Shown: piece by piece, positions 35,112-44,625 of the stretch
How the letters are laid out: the number at the start of each line of letters is the position of its first letter
How positions within the stretch are numbered: the stretch's first letter is position 1
NCBI RefSeq assembly: GCF_003931565.1
Contig: NZ_RRYI01000003.1
Span: 372,001 to 436,000 of the forward strand
Length of the DNA: 64,000 nucleotides
Origin: Caulobacter sp. 602-1
Lineage (GTDB): Bacteria; Pseudomonadota; Alphaproteobacteria; Caulobacterales; Caulobacteraceae
Direction of reading: 5' to 3'
Translations under genes and position numbers: made by a program
Notes under the pieces: generated by a model
What the model saw: only the letters and a program-made list of their open reading frames with translations
Databases searched by the model: none
Told to the model about the DNA's origin: nothing

Positions 35112-35776
35112 TGTCGGCTGACCTCTCCCACGTCGACACCTGGCTGTTCGACCTCGACAACACCCTGTACCCGCTGGAAAGCGAGTTCATGGGCCTGATC
35201 GAGGCCAGGATGACCGACTTCGTCGCGCGTATGACCGGCCTTCCGCGCGAGGAGGCCCGGGCGCTGCAGAAGCGGTACTTCACCGAACACGGCACCACCC
35301 TGTCCGGACTGATGATCAATCACGGCATGGAGCCCAAGGCGTTCCTGGACGAGGTGCACGACGTCTCGATGGATCGCCTGGTCCCGGACGCCGCCCTGCG
35401 CCAGGCGATCGCCCGGTTGCCGGGGCGGCGACTGATCTTCACCAACGGCTCGCTGGGCCACGCGGAGCGCGTGCTGCGTCATTTGAACCTGCACGACCTG
35501 TTCGACGACCTGTTCGCGATCGAGACCGCCGACTACCTGCCCAAGCCAGCCCTGGCGACGTTCGACAAGATCACCAAGCTGCACGCCGTGCGCCCGCCCC
35601 AGGCGGCCTTCTTCGAGGACAGCGAGAAGAATCTGGTCCCGGCCGCCCGGCTGGGCATGTCGACCATCCTGGTCGGGCCGCACGCCAAGGACTCCACCTC
35701 CGAACACGTCCATTTCCGCACCAACGACCTCGCCGGGTTCCTGAGCTCGGCGCGCCTGCAAGGAATCCCGCAATGA
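35111..35776 (+). CDS. HAD-superfamily pyrimidine 5'-nucleotidase-like hydrolase
   Basis: A 221-residue HAD phosphatase. Motif I is '[12 protein letters not shown]' (residues 10-21) with nucleophile and acid Asp14/Asp16; motif II is '[15 protein letters not shown]' near 105; motif III/IV is '[12 protein letters not shown]...[11 protein letters not shown]'. The DxDNTLYP form is typical of the pyrimidine 5'-nucleotidase/phosphoglycolate-like group (YjjG, Sdt1). The gene is fused by overlaps between argB and dapD, an arrangement I recall from other alphaproteobacteria, but no role in either pathway is proven. Confidence 0.88.
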   Translation: MSADLSHVDTWLFDLDNTLYPLESEFMGLIEARMTDFVARMTGLPREEARALQKRYFTEHGTTLSGLMINHGMEPKAFLDEVHDVSMDRLVPDAALRQAIARLPGRRLIFTNGSLGHAERVLRHLNLHDLFDDLFAIETADYLPKPALATFDKITKLHAVRPPQAAFFEDSEKNLVPAARLGMSTILVGPHAKDSTSEHVHFRTNDLAGFLSSARLQGIPQ

Positions 35777-36633
35777 CCGCCGTGAGCCCCCCTTCCATTT
35801 CTTTGGCCGACCTCCAGACCGAGATCGAAGCCGCCTGGGAAGCCCGCGCCGACGTCTCGCCCGCCACCACCGGCCCGGTCCGCACCGCCGTCGACGAAGC
35901 CCTGCTGCTGCTCGACAGCGGCAAGGCCCGCGTCTCGGAAAAGGTCGACGGCGAGTGGGTGACCCACCAGTGGCTGAAGAAGGCCGTGCTGCTGTCGTTC
36001 CGCCTGAACCCCAACACCGTCATGCGCGCCGGCACGCTGGGCGGCGCCGTCGGTCCGTGGTGGGACAAGGTGGCCAACAAGTTCGACGGCTGGGACGCCC
36101 CGCAGTTCGAGGCCGGCGGCTTCCGCGCCGTACCCGGCGCCATCGTCCGTCGCGGCGCCCACATCGGCAAGAACGTCATCCTGATGCCGTCGTTCGTGAA
36201 CATCGGCGGCTATGTCGACGAGGGCACGATGGTCGACACCTGGGTCACGGTCGGCTCCTGCGCCCAGATCGGCAAGAACGTCCACCTGTCGGGCGGCGTC
36301 GGCATCGGCGGCGTGCTGGAGCCCCTGCAGGCCAACCCCACCATCATCGAGGACAACTGTTTCATCGGCGCCCGCTCGGAAGTCGTCGAGGGCGTGGTCG
36401 TCGGCGAAGGCTCGGTCCTGTCGATGGGCGTGTTTATCAGCGCCTCGACCAAGATCGTCGATCGCAAGACCGGCCAGATCCACATCGGCAAGGTCCCGCC
36501 CTACAGCGTCGTGGTCCCGGGCAACCTGCCCGACCCGAACGGCGGCCCGGGTCTCTACTGCGCGGTGATCGTCAAGACGGTGGACGCCCAAACACGCTCG
36601 AAGACATCGATCAACGATCTCCTGCGGGATTAA
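35773..36633 (+). CDS. dapD: 2,3,4,5-tetrahydropyridine-2,6-dicarboxylate N-succinyltransferase
   Basis: A 286-residue acyltransferase of the succinylase branch of lysine and diaminopimelate synthesis. The C-terminal left-handed beta-helix shows hexapeptide repeats ('[20 protein letters not shown]', '[19 protein letters not shown]', '[20 protein letters not shown]'). The N-terminal helical domain precedes it, as in E. coli DapD (274 residues). It overlaps the HAD gene by four bases. dapE, a later enzyme of the same branch, lies at 40379-41539, and asd, which supplies the pathway, is at 57701. A hairpin follows at the convergent end. Confidence 0.96.
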   Translation: MTAVSPPSISLADLQTEIEAAWEARADVSPATTGPVRTAVDEALLLLDSGKARVSEKVDGEWVTHQWLKKAVLLSFRLNPNTVMRAGTLGGAVGPWWDKVANKFDGWDAPQFEAGGFRAVPGAIVRRGAHIGKNVILMPSFVNIGGYVDEGTMVDTWVTVGSCAQIGKNVHLSGGVGIGGVLEPLQANPTIIEDNCFIGARSEVVEGVVVGEGSVLSMGVFISASTKIVDRKTGQIHIGKVPPYSVVVPGNLPDPNGGPGLYCAVIVKTVDAQTRSKTSINDLLRD

Positions 36634-36641
36634 GCGTCCTT

Positions 36642-36672
36642 GGATCCTCCCCCGGATCGCGGGGGAGGATCC
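36642..36672. terminator. bidirectional hairpin between dapD and the lipoprotein gene
   Basis: Perfect 12-base arms, 36642-36653 and 36661-36672 (GGATCCTCCCCC / GGGGGAGGATCC), in the 47-base gap between convergent stops. Same family look as the elements at 9641 and 48772. Confidence 0.7.
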
Positions 36673-36680
36673 ATACAACC

Positions 36681-37040
36681 CTACTTCGTCGCCTCGTGGA
36701 CCTCACGCTTGGTGTCCGCGGCGCCGTCCTTGACGTCCTTCTTCAGGTCCGAGCCGGCTTCCTTGGCCTTATCACCGGCCTTTTCGCCCAGTTCCTGAGC
36801 CTTGTCGGTGGCCTCGCCGGCGGCTTCCTTGAGCTCCGCGCCGGTCTCCTTGGCGCTTTCCTTGATCGCCGTGCCGGCTTCCTTGACGTCCGGGTCGTTG
36901 GCGATGTTGTGAGCCGCGTCCTTGATGTCGGAGGCGGCGGCTTTCGCGCCTTCCTTCACCTCTTGGGCGTGCTGGTCCGAGCAGGCGGAAAGGGCCAGGG
37001 CGGCGCCGGCGGCCGCGATCAGCAGCAGTTTCGAACGCAT
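36681..37040 (-). CDS. small LEA-like/amphipathic stress lipoprotein
   Basis: A 119-residue protein with a lipoprotein signal: hydrophobic residues 4-18 then the lipobox 'ALSAC' with Cys20. The rest is a low-complexity Ala/Lys/Glu/Asp helix built from roughly 11-residue units such as 'AKETGAELKEAAGEATDKAQ' and 'AGDKAKEAGSDLKKDVKDGA', like LEA or apolipoprotein-type amphipathic helices that protect membranes or proteins in stress. An exact EcfG promoter directly upstream supports a general-stress role. Homologous families vary greatly in length, so function is inferred only from composition and regulation. Confidence 0.82.
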   Translation of the reverse strand: MRSKLLLIAAAGAALALSACSDQHAQEVKEGAKAAASDIKDAAHNIANDPDVKEAGTAIKESAKETGAELKEAAGEATDKAQELGEKAGDKAKEAGSDLKKDVKDGAADTKREVHEATK

Positions 37041-37068
37041 GGTCTTGCTCCTCTTGAGTCGGCTGCAT

Positions 37069-37093
37069 AACGAAGGCCCAAGGCCAAGGTTCC
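37069..37093 (-). promoter_or_regulatory. EcfG/SigT promoter of the stress lipoprotein
   Basis: On the minus strand GGAAC (37093-37089), 16 bases, CGTT (37072-37069), an exact consensus match. The predicted start is near 37062, about 22 bases before the ATG at 37040. Confidence 0.82.
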
Positions 37094-37101
37094 GACTCGG
37101 C

Positions 37102-37131
37102 TTTGCGCGAAGCCGCTTAGACCGCTAAACC
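37102..37131 (+). promoter_or_regulatory. possible housekeeping promoter of fmt
   Basis: TTTGCGC at 37102-37108 and GCTAAACC at 37124-37131, 15 bases apart, resemble the Caulobacter RpoD consensus TTGACGS/GCTANAWC; the spacer is one base longer than its usual 10-14. Transcription would begin at or next to the fmt ATG (37139), implying a leaderless message. Confidence 0.5.
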
Positions 37132-37138
37132 CCCCGCC

Positions 37139-38065
37139 ATGCGCATCGCCTTCCTCGGCACCCCAGACTTCGCCGTCACGTGCCTCGCCGAACTCGTCGC
37201 CGCGGGCCACGAGATCGCCTGTGTCTATTCCCAGCCGCCGGCCCCGCGCGGGCGCGGCCATGAGCTGAAGCCCTCGCCGGTCCACGCCTTCGCCGAGGGC
37301 CTGGGCCTGCCGGTCCGCACGCCGGTCTCGATGAAGACCGCCGAGGAGATCGAGGCCTTCCAGGCCCTGGGCCTGGACGCCGCCGTCGTGGTCGCCTTCG
37401 GCCAGATCCTGGTCAAGGCCGTGCTCGACGCGCCGACGCATGGCTGCTTCAACCTGCACGCCAGCCTGTTGCCCCGCTGGCGCGGCGCCGCCCCGATCCA
37501 GCGGGCGATCATGGCCGGCGATCAGGTCACCGGCGTCCAGGTCATGCGGATGAGCGAGGGCCTGGACGAGGGTCCGATCCTGATGTCCGAGCAGGTGCGG
37601 ATCGACAAGCTGGAGACCGCCGGCTCGCTGCACGACAAGCTGGCCGCCGTCGGCGCCCGCCTGCTGCCGGTGGCCCTGGCCGCCGTCGAGCGCGGCGGGG
37701 CGATCGAGACCCCGCAGGCCGAAGAGGGCGTCACCTACGCCAAGAAGATCAAGTCGGCCGAGGCCCGCATCGACTGGACCCGCCCCGCCGCCGAGGTCGA
37801 CGCCCACATCCGCGGCCTGTCGCCGTTCCCCGGCGCCTGGTTCGAAGCGCCGTCGGACAAAGGCCCCGTCCGCGTCAAGGCCCTGCTGTCGCGCCAGGAA
37901 GACCAGGATGGCGCCCCGGGCGTGGCCCTGGACGACAGCCTGCTCATCGCCTGCGGAGAGGGGGCCGTCCGCCTGCTCAAGGCCCAGCGCGAGGGCAAGG
38001 GCGTCCAGGACGCCGAGACCTTCACGCGCGGTTTCCCGATTCCGGCCGGGACGACGCTGGCCTGA
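37139..38065 (+). CDS. fmt: methionyl-tRNA formyltransferase
   Basis: A 308-residue enzyme that formylates initiator Met-tRNA using 10-formyl-tetrahydrofolate. The N-terminal '[19 protein letters not shown]' and the catalytic block '[20 protein letters not shown]' (about residues 103-122, with the conserved Asn and His) are diagnostic. The C-terminal domain starts near 205 ('[16 protein letters not shown]'). It overlaps truA by one base. Peptide deformylase, which usually neighbours fmt, is at 42563-43084 on the other strand. Confidence 0.97.
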   Translation: MRIAFLGTPDFAVTCLAELVAAGHEIACVYSQPPAPRGRGHELKPSPVHAFAEGLGLPVRTPVSMKTAEEIEAFQALGLDAAVVVAFGQILVKAVLDAPTHGCFNLHASLLPRWRGAAPIQRAIMAGDQVTGVQVMRMSEGLDEGPILMSEQVRIDKLETAGSLHDKLAAVGARLLPVALAAVERGGAIETPQAEEGVTYAKKIKSAEARIDWTRPAAEVDAHIRGLSPFPGAWFEAPSDKGPVRVKALLSRQEDQDGAPGVALDDSLLIACGEGAVRLLKAQREGKGVQDAETFTRGFPIPAGTTLA

Positions 38066-38808
38066 TGCCCCGCTATCGCCTCCTCGTCGAGTATGACGGC
38101 CGACCCTATAACGGCTTCCAGGCCCAGGCCGTGTTGCCGTCGGTGCAGGGCGCGATCGAGGCGGCGGTGACGGCCTTCAGCGGCGAGACGGTACGCATCG
38201 CCGCCGCCGGCCGCACCGACACGGGCGTCCACGCCACTGGCCAGGTCGTGCATGTCGACCTCGAGAAGGACTGGCCGGCCCAGACCGTGTTCAACGCGCT
38301 CAACGCCCACCTGACCCGGGAAGCGGTGTCCATCCTCTCCGCCGAGCTCGCCGAGGAAGGCTGGCACGCCCGCTTCTCGGCCAACGAACGGCGCTACCTC
38401 TACCGGATCCTCAACCGCCGCGCCCCGCCGGCGCTCGACAAGGGCAAGGTCTGGCACGTGAAGAAGGACCTGGACGCCGACGCCATGCACGCGGCCGCCC
38501 AGCATCTGGTCGGCCTGCACGACTTCACGACCTTCCGCGACATGCACTGCCAGGCCAAGAGCCCGGTGAAGACGCTCGACGTCACTCGCGTGCGCCAGGT
38601 CGGCGAGGAGATCCATCTGGACTTCGAGGCCCGCAGCTTCCTGCATCGGCAGGTGCGCTCGATGACCGGGACGCTGGTCGAGGTCGGCGCCGGGCGCTGG
38701 ACGCCGGACGACGTCAAGGCCGCGCTGGAGGCCAGGGATCGGCGCGAATGCGGGCCCGTGGCCCCGGCGGATGGCCTGTATCTGGTGGGCGTGGGGTACG
38801 GCGCCTAG
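38065..38808 (+). CDS. truA: tRNA pseudouridine(38-40) synthase
   Basis: A 247-residue TruA. It begins '[19 protein letters not shown]', contains the catalytic segment '[17 protein letters not shown]' with Asp53 near the start, and later '[18 protein letters not shown]' and '[18 protein letters not shown]'. It modifies uridines in the anticodon arm of many tRNAs. The length is typical. It is co-directional and overlapping with fmt; its 3' end overlaps the convergent oxidoreductase gene by four bases. Confidence 0.97.
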   Translation: MPRYRLLVEYDGRPYNGFQAQAVLPSVQGAIEAAVTAFSGETVRIAAAGRTDTGVHATGQVVHVDLEKDWPAQTVFNALNAHLTREAVSILSAELAEEGWHARFSANERRYLYRILNRRAPPALDKGKVWHVKKDLDADAMHAAAQHLVGLHDFTTFRDMHCQAKSPVKTLDVTRVRQVGEEIHLDFEARSFLHRQVRSMTGTLVEVGAGRWTPDDVKAALEARDRRECGPVAPADGLYLVGVGYGA

Positions 38809-39386
38809 GCAGCCTTCGCGCCCAGCGCCCGCATCCTGGCCAGCCATCGCGCCCGACCGGCCGGTCCGATCGACTCGACCCCGCCGATGATCGAGCTGCG
38901 GATGGGGCGCACGCCGGCCAGCATCAGGACGCCTTTCTCGATCGCCTTCAGGCCATGGGCGCCGAAGACCAGGCGGAACACCGGGCCAGGCATGCCCATG
39001 GTGACGACCAGGCGCGCCGAACGGCCCTTGAGCTTGGAGATCCAGCCTCGCTCGCCGATGGAAAAGCCGAAGCCGCCGCGAAACACCTGCTCCAGGAGCG
39101 CCTTCAGCTTGGCCGGAACGCCGCCCAGCCATAGGGGAAACAACAGCACGATGTGCTCGGCCCACTCGATATTCTGTTGCAGGGCGCGAATTTCGGCCGG
39201 CGGCTGTCCCTGTTCGAATTCCGACTGGCGCAGCAGGTAGGGGACATCCATCGCCCCCAGGTCGACGCGCTTCACGGTGTGGCCGGCCTTCACCGCGGCG
39301 TCGGCATAGGCGCTCGCCAAGGCGCCGCCGAAACGATCGGGGCTGGGGTCGGGGTGCCCGACCAGGATGAGAATACGCCGGCTCAT
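38805..39386 (-). CDS. flavodoxin-fold NAD(P)H:quinone oxidoreductase
   Basis: A 193-residue protein of the flavodoxin_2 (NQO/MdaB/KefF) family. It starts with the FMN-phosphate-binding strand '[18 protein letters not shown]', then '[19 protein letters not shown]' near residue 78 and '[20 protein letters not shown]' near 125. It probably reduces quinones or electrophiles using FMN and NAD(P)H in the cytosol. The gene stands alone; glsA on the same strand ends upstream with its stop 54 bases away. Confidence 0.87.
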   Translation of the reverse strand: MSRRILILVGHPDPSPDRFGGALASAYADAAVKAGHTVKRVDLGAMDVPYLLRQSEFEQGQPPAEIRALQQNIEWAEHIVLLFPLWLGGVPAKLKALLEQVFRGGFGFSIGERGWISKLKGRSARLVVTMGMPGPVFRLVFGAHGLKAIEKGVLMLAGVRPIRSSIIGGVESIGPAGRARWLARMRALGAKAA

Positions 39387-39440
39387 GACGATCAGGGTGG
39401 CCCAGGCGCGGCCCGGCGCCCTTGAGCCGCGTCAAAGTCG

Positions 39441-40361
39441 CTACAGCACCGAGCAGTTGGTGATCTGGCTGAACGCTTCCAACGCCGCCGTGCCGACGAC
39501 CGAGGTGCCGAACCGATCCAGCTCCGGCGACCACACCGCCACCGTCGCCTTGCCCGGGATCACCGCGACGATGCCGCCGCCCACCCCGCTCTTGGCCGGC
39601 AGGCCGACGCGGTAGGCGAAGCTGCCGACGCTGTCATAGATCCCGCAGGTCAGCAGCAGAGCGTTCAGCCGCCGGGTCAGGCGCTCGGGAAACACCGTCT
39701 CCTGGGCGATCGGCGAAAACCCGTCGGCCGCCAGGGGCAGGAAGGCCCGGGCCAGCTGGCGGCAGCTCATGGTCAGGGCGCACTGGCGGCAATAGGCGGC
39801 GACCACCGCCTCGGGATCGTGGATGATCGTGCCCTTGGCCCGCATCAAGCTGGCGATGGCCCGGTTCTGCCAGGCGTTGGCGAGCTCCGACGCGGCCACG
39901 GTCGGATCGATCTCGATCCTTTCGTCGGCCAGAAAGCCGGCGAAGTCGCGGACCAGGGCCGCGGGATCGCGGGTGACCTTCATCAGGACGTCGGTGACCG
40001 CCAGGGCGCCGGCGTTGATGAACGGGTTGCGCGGCACGCCCTGCTCGGCCTCCAGCAGCGACAGGTGGTTGAACGGCGTGCCCGAGGGCTCCTTGCCGAC
40101 GCGCGTCCAGATCTCGTCGCCCAGGCGGTTCAAGGCCAGGCCCAGGGCGAAGACCTTGGTGATGCTCTGGACCGAAAAGCCCTCGTCGGCGTCGCCGATC
40201 ACATGCTCGCCGCCGTCGACCGTGCGCACGGCCATGCCGAACTTGCCGCCCGGCACGGTGGCCAGCTCCGGGATGTAGTCGGCCGTCCGGCCCCTGCCGA
40301 AGTGCGGCTTCACCAGCACCGCCACCTCGGCCAGCACGTCGGGGATCGAGAGCGCCTTCAT
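39441..40361 (-). CDS. glsA: glutaminase
   Basis: A 306-residue serine-dependent glutaminase (glutamine to glutamate and ammonia) with the beta-lactamase-like fold. The SxxK catalytic pair is in 'GFSVQSITKVFALGLAL' (about residue 62-66). Other family blocks are 'GTPFNHLSLLEAEQGVPRNP', 'NPFINAGALAVTDVL' and 'PAKSGVGGGIVAVIPGKATV'. Length matches E. coli GlsA/YneH. ATG 40361 is selected; the frame continues upstream through dapE in another register and is not coding there. It starts 17 bases after the dapE stop, so both are likely co-transcribed. Confidence 0.95.
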   Translation of the reverse strand: MKALSIPDVLAEVAVLVKPHFGRGRTADYIPELATVPGGKFGMAVRTVDGGEHVIGDADEGFSVQSITKVFALGLALNRLGDEIWTRVGKEPSGTPFNHLSLLEAEQGVPRNPFINAGALAVTDVLMKVTRDPAALVRDFAGFLADERIEIDPTVAASELANAWQNRAIASLMRAKGTIIHDPEAVVAAYCRQCALTMSCRQLARAFLPLAADGFSPIAQETVFPERLTRRLNALLLTCGIYDSVGSFAYRVGLPAKSGVGGGIVAVIPGKATVAVWSPELDRFGTSVVGTAALEAFSQITNCSVL

Positions 40362-40378
40362 GGTCGACGCTCCGTCTC

Positions 40379-41539
40379 TTAAGCGAAGGCCGCGAAGTAG
40401 CGGTTGATCAGCGCCTCGTAGGCGCCCGCCAGCTGGCGGATCTCCTCGACCGGAACCCGCTCGTCGACCTGGTGCATGGTCGAGCCGACCAAGCCGAACT
40501 CGACCACCGGGCACAGGGCGCGGATGAAGCGGGCGTCGCTGGTGCCGCCGGTGGTCGACAGCTCCGGTACGCGGCCGGTGGCGTCGCCGACGGCGGCCAC
40601 GATCACGTCGGTGAAGGCGCCCGGCTCGGTCAGGAAGGCCTCGCCGCTGATCTTGCACAGCGCCTCGACCCGTCCCGAGAATCCCTCGGCCGCCTCGCGG
40701 CACTCTGCCTCGATCCACGCTGCCAGGTCCTTGCCCTGGTGGGCCGGGTTGAAGCGGATGTTGATCCGGGCCTTGGCCGAGGCCGGGATGACGTTGGTGG
40801 CGGTGTTGCCGACGTCGACCGTGGTCACCTCCAGGTTCGACGGCTGGAAGCCCGTATAGCCCTCGTCCAGCACCCGGCTCTGCAGGCGCGAGAGGATGTC
40901 GACCATCACCGGGATCGGGTTGGCGGCCCGGTGCGGATAGGCCACGTGGCCCTGCACGCCGTCCACGGCGATCCAGGCGTTGATGCTGCCGCGCCGGCCG
41001 ATCTTGACCATGTCGCCCAGCAGGTTCGCCGAGGTCGGCTCCCCGACGATGCAATGGTCGATGACCTCGCCCTCGGCGGCCAGGGCCTCGACGACCCTGA
41101 CGGTGCCGTCCTCTGCCACGCCCTCCTCGTCGCCGGTGATCAGGAAGCTGATCGAGCCGGCGTGCTCGGGGACCTTCCCCACGGCGGCGACGAAGGCGGC
41201 GATGGCGGACTTCATGTCGACCGCGCCGCGACCGTACAGCACCCCGTCCTTGATCTCGGCCTCGAACGGTCCCGCTGTCCAGGCCGCGTCGTCGCCGACC
41301 GGCACCACGTCGGTGTGGCCGGCGAAGCAGAGGTTCGGCCGCGCCGTTCCGCGCCGGGCGTAGAGGTTCTCGATCTCGCCGAACGTCATCCGCCGGCAGG
41401 TAAAGCCCAGCGCCTCCAGCTGACGCTGTAGCGTGTCCATCGCGCCCGCGTCGGCCGGGGTCACCGACGGGCGACGGATCAGGGCCTGGGCGAGTTCGAC
41501 GGGGTCGATGCTGACGGAAACGGGCGCGGGGCTGGTCAT
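40379..41539 (-). CDS. dapE: succinyl-diaminopimelate desuccinylase
   Basis: A 386-residue M20 metallopeptidase-family enzyme of lysine/diaminopimelate synthesis. Metal sites are seen as '[16 protein letters not shown]' (about residues 60-75), '[17 protein letters not shown]' near 99, '[16 protein letters not shown]' near 130 and '[17 protein letters not shown]' near 350. ATG 41539 gives the usual length; an upstream in-frame start would overlap the divergent cupin gene. It is the first gene before glsA. With dapD (35773) and asd (57701) this window holds three steps of the pathway. Confidence 0.95.
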   Translation of the reverse strand: MTSPAPVSVSIDPVELAQALIRRPSVTPADAGAMDTLQRQLEALGFTCRRMTFGEIENLYARRGTARPNLCFAGHTDVVPVGDDAAWTAGPFEAEIKDGVLYGRGAVDMKSAIAAFVAAVGKVPEHAGSISFLITGDEEGVAEDGTVRVVEALAAEGEVIDHCIVGEPTSANLLGDMVKIGRRGSINAWIAVDGVQGHVAYPHRAANPIPVMVDILSRLQSRVLDEGYTGFQPSNLEVTTVDVGNTATNVIPASAKARINIRFNPAHQGKDLAAWIEAECREAAEGFSGRVEALCKISGEAFLTEPGAFTDVIVAAVGDATGRVPELSTTGGTSDARFIRALCPVVEFGLVGSTMHQVDERVPVEEIRQLAGAYEALINRYFAAFA

Positions 41540-41603
41540 GATCCTGGCTTTAGGCTTCCCTCCGACGGGACGCAAACCCGACAAGCTTCTTCCAAGGTCC
41601 TCG

Positions 41604-42083
41604 ATGCCCAAGATCGATATCGCCTCGGCCCCGACCCGCGTCGGCACGGCCTATCCCGCGCCGTTCAACGCGCCCTGCCTTGAGCGCCATCGCACCAAGC
41701 TGGGCGATGCGGTCGGGCTCGACCAGTTCGGCGTCAACCTGCTGCGCCTGCCGCCGGGCGCGTGGTCCAGCCAGCGCCATTGGCACACGGCCGAGGACGA
41801 GTTCACCTGGGTGGTCGAGGGCGAGGTCGTGCTGGTCGACAATGACGGCGAGACGGTGCTGCGGGCCGGCGACTGCGCGGGCTTCAAGGCCGGAGTCGCG
41901 AACGGCCACCACTTCCAGAACCGCTCGGACAGGGACGTGCTGCTGCTGGAGATCGGTTCGCGCAGGCCGGATACGGATGGCTGCGACTACCCTGACATCG
42001 ACCTGATTTTGCGGGAGGGGGAGGATGCCTACCGCCATCGCGACGGAACGCCGTATGAGACGGATCAGGGGCGGAAACGGTAG
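41604..42083 (+). CDS. cupin-domain protein
   Basis: A 159-residue single-cupin protein. Motif 1 is visible as '[20 protein letters not shown]' (residues 57-76, two His and a Glu metal-ligand set), motif 2 as '[19 protein letters not shown]'. The N-terminal '[20 protein letters not shown]' and C-terminal '[15 protein letters not shown]' match a bacterial group often annotated as cupin or transcriptional-regulator-like without proven function. It is divergent from dapE with a 64-base gap. Enzymatic (isomerase, dioxygenase) or ligand-binding roles are all possible. Confidence 0.8.
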   Translation: MPKIDIASAPTRVGTAYPAPFNAPCLERHRTKLGDAVGLDQFGVNLLRLPPGAWSSQRHWHTAEDEFTWVVEGEVVLVDNDGETVLRAGDCAGFKAGVANGHHFQNRSDRDVLLLEIGSRRPDTDGCDYPDIDLILREGEDAYRHRDGTPYETDQGRKR

Positions 42084-42148
42084 CCTCTTGGAACCTTCAC
42101 CGCGCCGATGGTGTATTCACCGGCAAGTTGTCGTCGCCGGGGATGTTC

Positions 42149-42508
42149 ATGACACGATCACACTGGGCCGCCTGCCTGGGCATGGCCTTGGCGCTGGCGA
42201 TGGCGAGCGGTCCCGTCCTGGCCCAGGACATCTTTATCGGCACGGTCGGCGTCGAGAAGGCGCAGGTCGTTCTGACCCGCTGCGATCTGGCGGGTAACCG
42301 CTACATCCTGCGCGACCGGCCGGGAGAGCGTGAGAAGCCGGTCGCCGATCTGCGCGAGCGCCTGAAGACGCTGACGGCCCCCGTCTATGTCGAGGTGCTG
42401 GGACAGTATGTCGAGCAGGGCGAGGACAACGCCCTCGACGTGATCGGCCTGGAAAACCTCCAGGCCGGCAAGTCCTGCCATTTGGCGGATGCGTTCAACC
42501 GCCCCTAG
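42149..42508 (+). CDS. exported hypothetical protein
   Basis: A 119-residue protein with a signal peptide (residues 1-25, ending 'GPVLAQ'). The mature part of about 93 residues has two Cys (in 'VLTRCDLAGNRY' and 'AGKSCHLAD') that could form a disulfide, and no family I recognise. ATG 42149 is chosen because GGGGA lies five bases upstream; ATG 42143 is two codons earlier. Predicted location is the periplasm. An unusual perfect palindrome lies 24 bases past the stop. Confidence 0.6.
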   Translation: MTRSHWAACLGMALALAMASGPVLAQDIFIGTVGVEKAQVVLTRCDLAGNRYILRDRPGEREKPVADLRERLKTLTAPVYVEVLGQYVEQGEDNALDVIGLENLQAGKSCHLADAFNRP

Positions 42509-42531
42509 AGCATTTGAAATAGAGCCGGTCT

Positions 42532-42553
42532 CGTTAGATGGGACCATCTAACG
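42532..42553. repeat. perfect 22-base palindrome between convergent genes
   Basis: Ten-base arms CGTTAGATGG / CCATCTAACG with a GA centre, between the exported hypothetical gene and def. It is less GC-rich than the other hairpins here and is followed by CCAAAGGG rather than a U-run. It could be a terminator or a protein-binding site. Confidence 0.55.
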
Positions 42554-42562
42554 CCAAAGGGC

Positions 42563-43084
42563 CTAAGCCGCTCGGCGGGCCTTCTTCACCTTGGTGATGG
42601 CGCGGTCGCGGCGCAGGCGCGACAGGTGGTCGATGAACAACACGCCTTCCAGGTGGTCCATCTCGTGCTGGATGCAGACGGCGAACAGGCCCTCGGCTTC
42701 CTCGACGACGGTCTCGCCCTGGTAGTTCATATAGCGGATGGTGACCTTGGCCGGACGCTCGACCTCGTCGAAATATTCCGGCACCGACAGGCAGCCTTCC
42801 TCGTAGCCGAGGGTCTCCTCCGAGCTCGACAGGATCTCGGGATTGACGAAGTAGCGCGGGGCCGGCTCCTCGCCCTCGCGGGCCAGGTCCATGGTGATGA
42901 CGCGCACGGGCTCGCCCACCTGCACGGCGGCCAGGCCGATGCCGGGGGCGTCGTACATGGTCTCCAGCATGTCATCCATCAGCGCGCGCAGCTCGTCGGT
43001 GACGGCCTCCACCGGGGCGGAGATCTTCTTCAGCGTCGCCAGATCGGCGGCGTTATCGACTGTGAGGATACGACGGATAGCCAT
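42563..43084 (-). CDS. def: peptide deformylase
   Basis: A 173-residue metalloenzyme removing the formyl group from nascent proteins. All three signature motifs are present: '[10 protein letters not shown]' (about residues 47-56), '[16 protein letters not shown]' with the metal Cys (about 98) and '[13 protein letters not shown]' (HExxH, about 140). It begins [11 protein letters not shown] at 43084, eight bases after the rmuC stop, indicating an rmuC-def operon. Its partner fmt is about 5 kb away. Confidence 0.97.
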   Translation of the reverse strand: MAIRRILTVDNAADLATLKKISAPVEAVTDELRALMDDMLETMYDAPGIGLAAVQVGEPVRVITMDLAREGEEPAPRYFVNPEILSSSEETLGYEEGCLSVPEYFDEVERPAKVTIRYMNYQGETVVEEAEGLFAVCIQHEMDHLEGVLFIDHLSRLRRDRAITKVKKARRAA

Positions 43085-43092
43085 GATGCCAC

Positions 43093-44403
43093 TCAGGTAG
43101 TAGGGTCATTTCCGAGCGTCAAGGTGGGAGATTGCCCCACCCCGGCCTGAGCGGCCAGCTTGGTCAGGGGCCGGACGCTCTGCTCCACCAGGGCCGGTTC
43201 GGCGATATCCTTGCCCTCGTGGTCGACGGAAAGCTCCTCGAAGCGGCGGGCCTGGGTCAGAACCTGGCTCTCCAGCGAGCCCACGAACTGGTTGTACTTG
43301 CCGACCGCGCTTTCCAGCGCCTTGCCCACGGCGCCGGCGTGGGCGCCCATGACCGAGACGCGCTTGTACAGCTCGCGGCCGACCTCGACGATGCGGGCGG
43401 CGTTCTTCGCCTGGTCCTCGGCGCGCCAGCCATAGGCCACGGCCTTGCAGAGAGCGAACAGGGTCGTCGGGGTGACCAGCACCACCCGGCGGTCCATGGC
43501 CTCGGTCATCAACTCGGGCAGACGGTCGAGCGCGGCGGCCAGGAAGCCGTCGCCGGGTACGAACATGGCCACGAAGTCGGGCGAGCCTTCGCCGGCGAAC
43601 TGGTCCCAATAGGCCTTCGCCGACAGCCCCTGCATGTGGGCGCGGACGCTGGCGGCGTGGCGGGCCAGGGCGCTTTCCCGCAGATGCTCCTCGGTCGCCT
43701 CCTGGGCCTCGAGGAAGGCGTTCAGCGAGCATTTGGCGTCGATGACGAACACCCCGCCGCCTGGCATCTTGACCTTGACGTCGGGCCGGCGTCGGCCTTC
43801 GTCGCTGTCGACGCTGAACTGCTCCTCGAAGTCGAAGCGGTTGGTGAGACCCGCGGCCTCGAGAACGTTGCGGAGAGTCTGCTCGCCCCAGCGGCCCTGG
43901 ACCCCGGCGCCGCGGCGCAGGGCGGCCGACAGCTTGCGCGCCTCGAACTGAGTGGCGGTCGAGGCCTCCAGCAGCGCGGCGATCTGGGCCTTCAGGCCGC
44001 CGGTCTCTTCCGCCCGCGCCTTCTCGACGGCGGTGACCTGGGCCTCGAACTTGGCCAGGGTCTCGGCCACCGGCTTCAGCTGGGCCTCCAGGCGCTGCTG
44101 GCTCAGCAGCTCGCGACTCTTGAAATTCTCCTCGGTGCGCTTGATCAGCGCCTCGGCCACCGAGTTGGCGGTCATGGTCGCCTGCTTGTCGGCCTGGGCG
44201 CGGATCAGCTCGGCCTGGGTGGCGGCCTGGTCCTCGAGGAGGCGCGCACGCTCGCCGGCCTGGACGAGCTGTTCGTTCAACTGCCAGGCCTTCGCCTCGG
44301 CCTTCGCCGCGCGGGTCATGGCCCAGACGGCCACTACGCTGGCGACAACGGCCACGACCAACAAGACGATGGCCAGGATCAGGAACGGGTCTGAAAAGTT
44401 CAT
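43093..44403 (-). CDS. rmuC: DNA recombination protein RmuC
   Basis: A 436-residue RmuC. An N-terminal membrane helix (residues 9-30) is followed by a long coiled coil (about 33-150, Ala/Glu/Gln-rich) and the nuclease-like RmuC domain (about 155-400), with '[20 protein letters not shown]', '[20 protein letters not shown]' and '[12 protein letters not shown]'. The domain has a PD-(D/E)XK-like core; RmuC limits recombination at inverted repeats. It lies upstream of def on the same strand. A strong hairpin precedes it, insulating it from the small gene upstream. Confidence 0.94.
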   Translation of the reverse strand: MNFSDPFLILAIVLLVVAVVASVVAVWAMTRAAKAEAKAWQLNEQLVQAGERARLLEDQAATQAELIRAQADKQATMTANSVAEALIKRTEENFKSRELLSQQRLEAQLKPVAETLAKFEAQVTAVEKARAEETGGLKAQIAALLEASTATQFEARKLSAALRRGAGVQGRWGEQTLRNVLEAAGLTNRFDFEEQFSVDSDEGRRRPDVKVKMPGGGVFVIDAKCSLNAFLEAQEATEEHLRESALARHAASVRAHMQGLSAKAYWDQFAGEGSPDFVAMFVPGDGFLAAALDRLPELMTEAMDRRVVLVTPTTLFALCKAVAYGWRAEDQAKNAARIVEVGRELYKRVSVMGAHAGAVGKALESAVGKYNQFVGSLESQVLTQARRFEELSVDHEGKDIAEPALVEQSVRPLTKLAAQAGVGQSPTLTLGNDPTT

Positions 44404-44438
44404 GCTCCGTTCTTAGCCGGAGTCGACCCGGAACGGAA

Positions 44439-44465
44439 GGCGGCCGGGCTCTTCGCCCGGCCGCC
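44439..44465 (-). terminator. strong hairpin after the 50-residue gene
   Basis: Perfect 11-base arms (44439-44449 and 44455-44465, GGCGGCCGGGC / GCCCGGCCGCC) with a five-base loop, starting eight bases past the small gene stop on the minus strand. There is no long U-run. Confidence 0.6.
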
Positions 44466-44472
44466 GCCTGGA

Positions 44473-44625
44473 TCAGTCGTCGCCGTCGGCGAGATCGGCG
44501 ATCATGCCGCTGATCGGTTCGCCGGCGAAGCCGGTGACGTTGTGGCCGCGGTCCACCACGCCGACCTTGGCCGGGTGCGGCGCTTCGGCTTCGGTTTCCG
44601 GAGCCTTGTCCTCGGGCGTGCTCAT
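44473..44625 (-). CDS. 50-residue acidic small protein
   Basis: A complete short frame of 51 codons: it begins MSTPEDKAPETEAEAPHPAK, continues with 'VGVVDRGHNVTGFAGEPISG' and ends in the acidic 'MIADLADGDD'. A strong ribosome-binding site GGAGGGA lies eight bases before the ATG, codon third positions are G/C-rich like real genes here, and a hairpin follows the stop. No family is recognised and no signal or membrane segment is present. It lies between recR and rmuC on the same strand. Confidence 0.7.
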   Translation of the reverse strand: MSTPEDKAPETEAEAPHPAKVGVVDRGHNVTGFAGEPISGMIADLADGDD

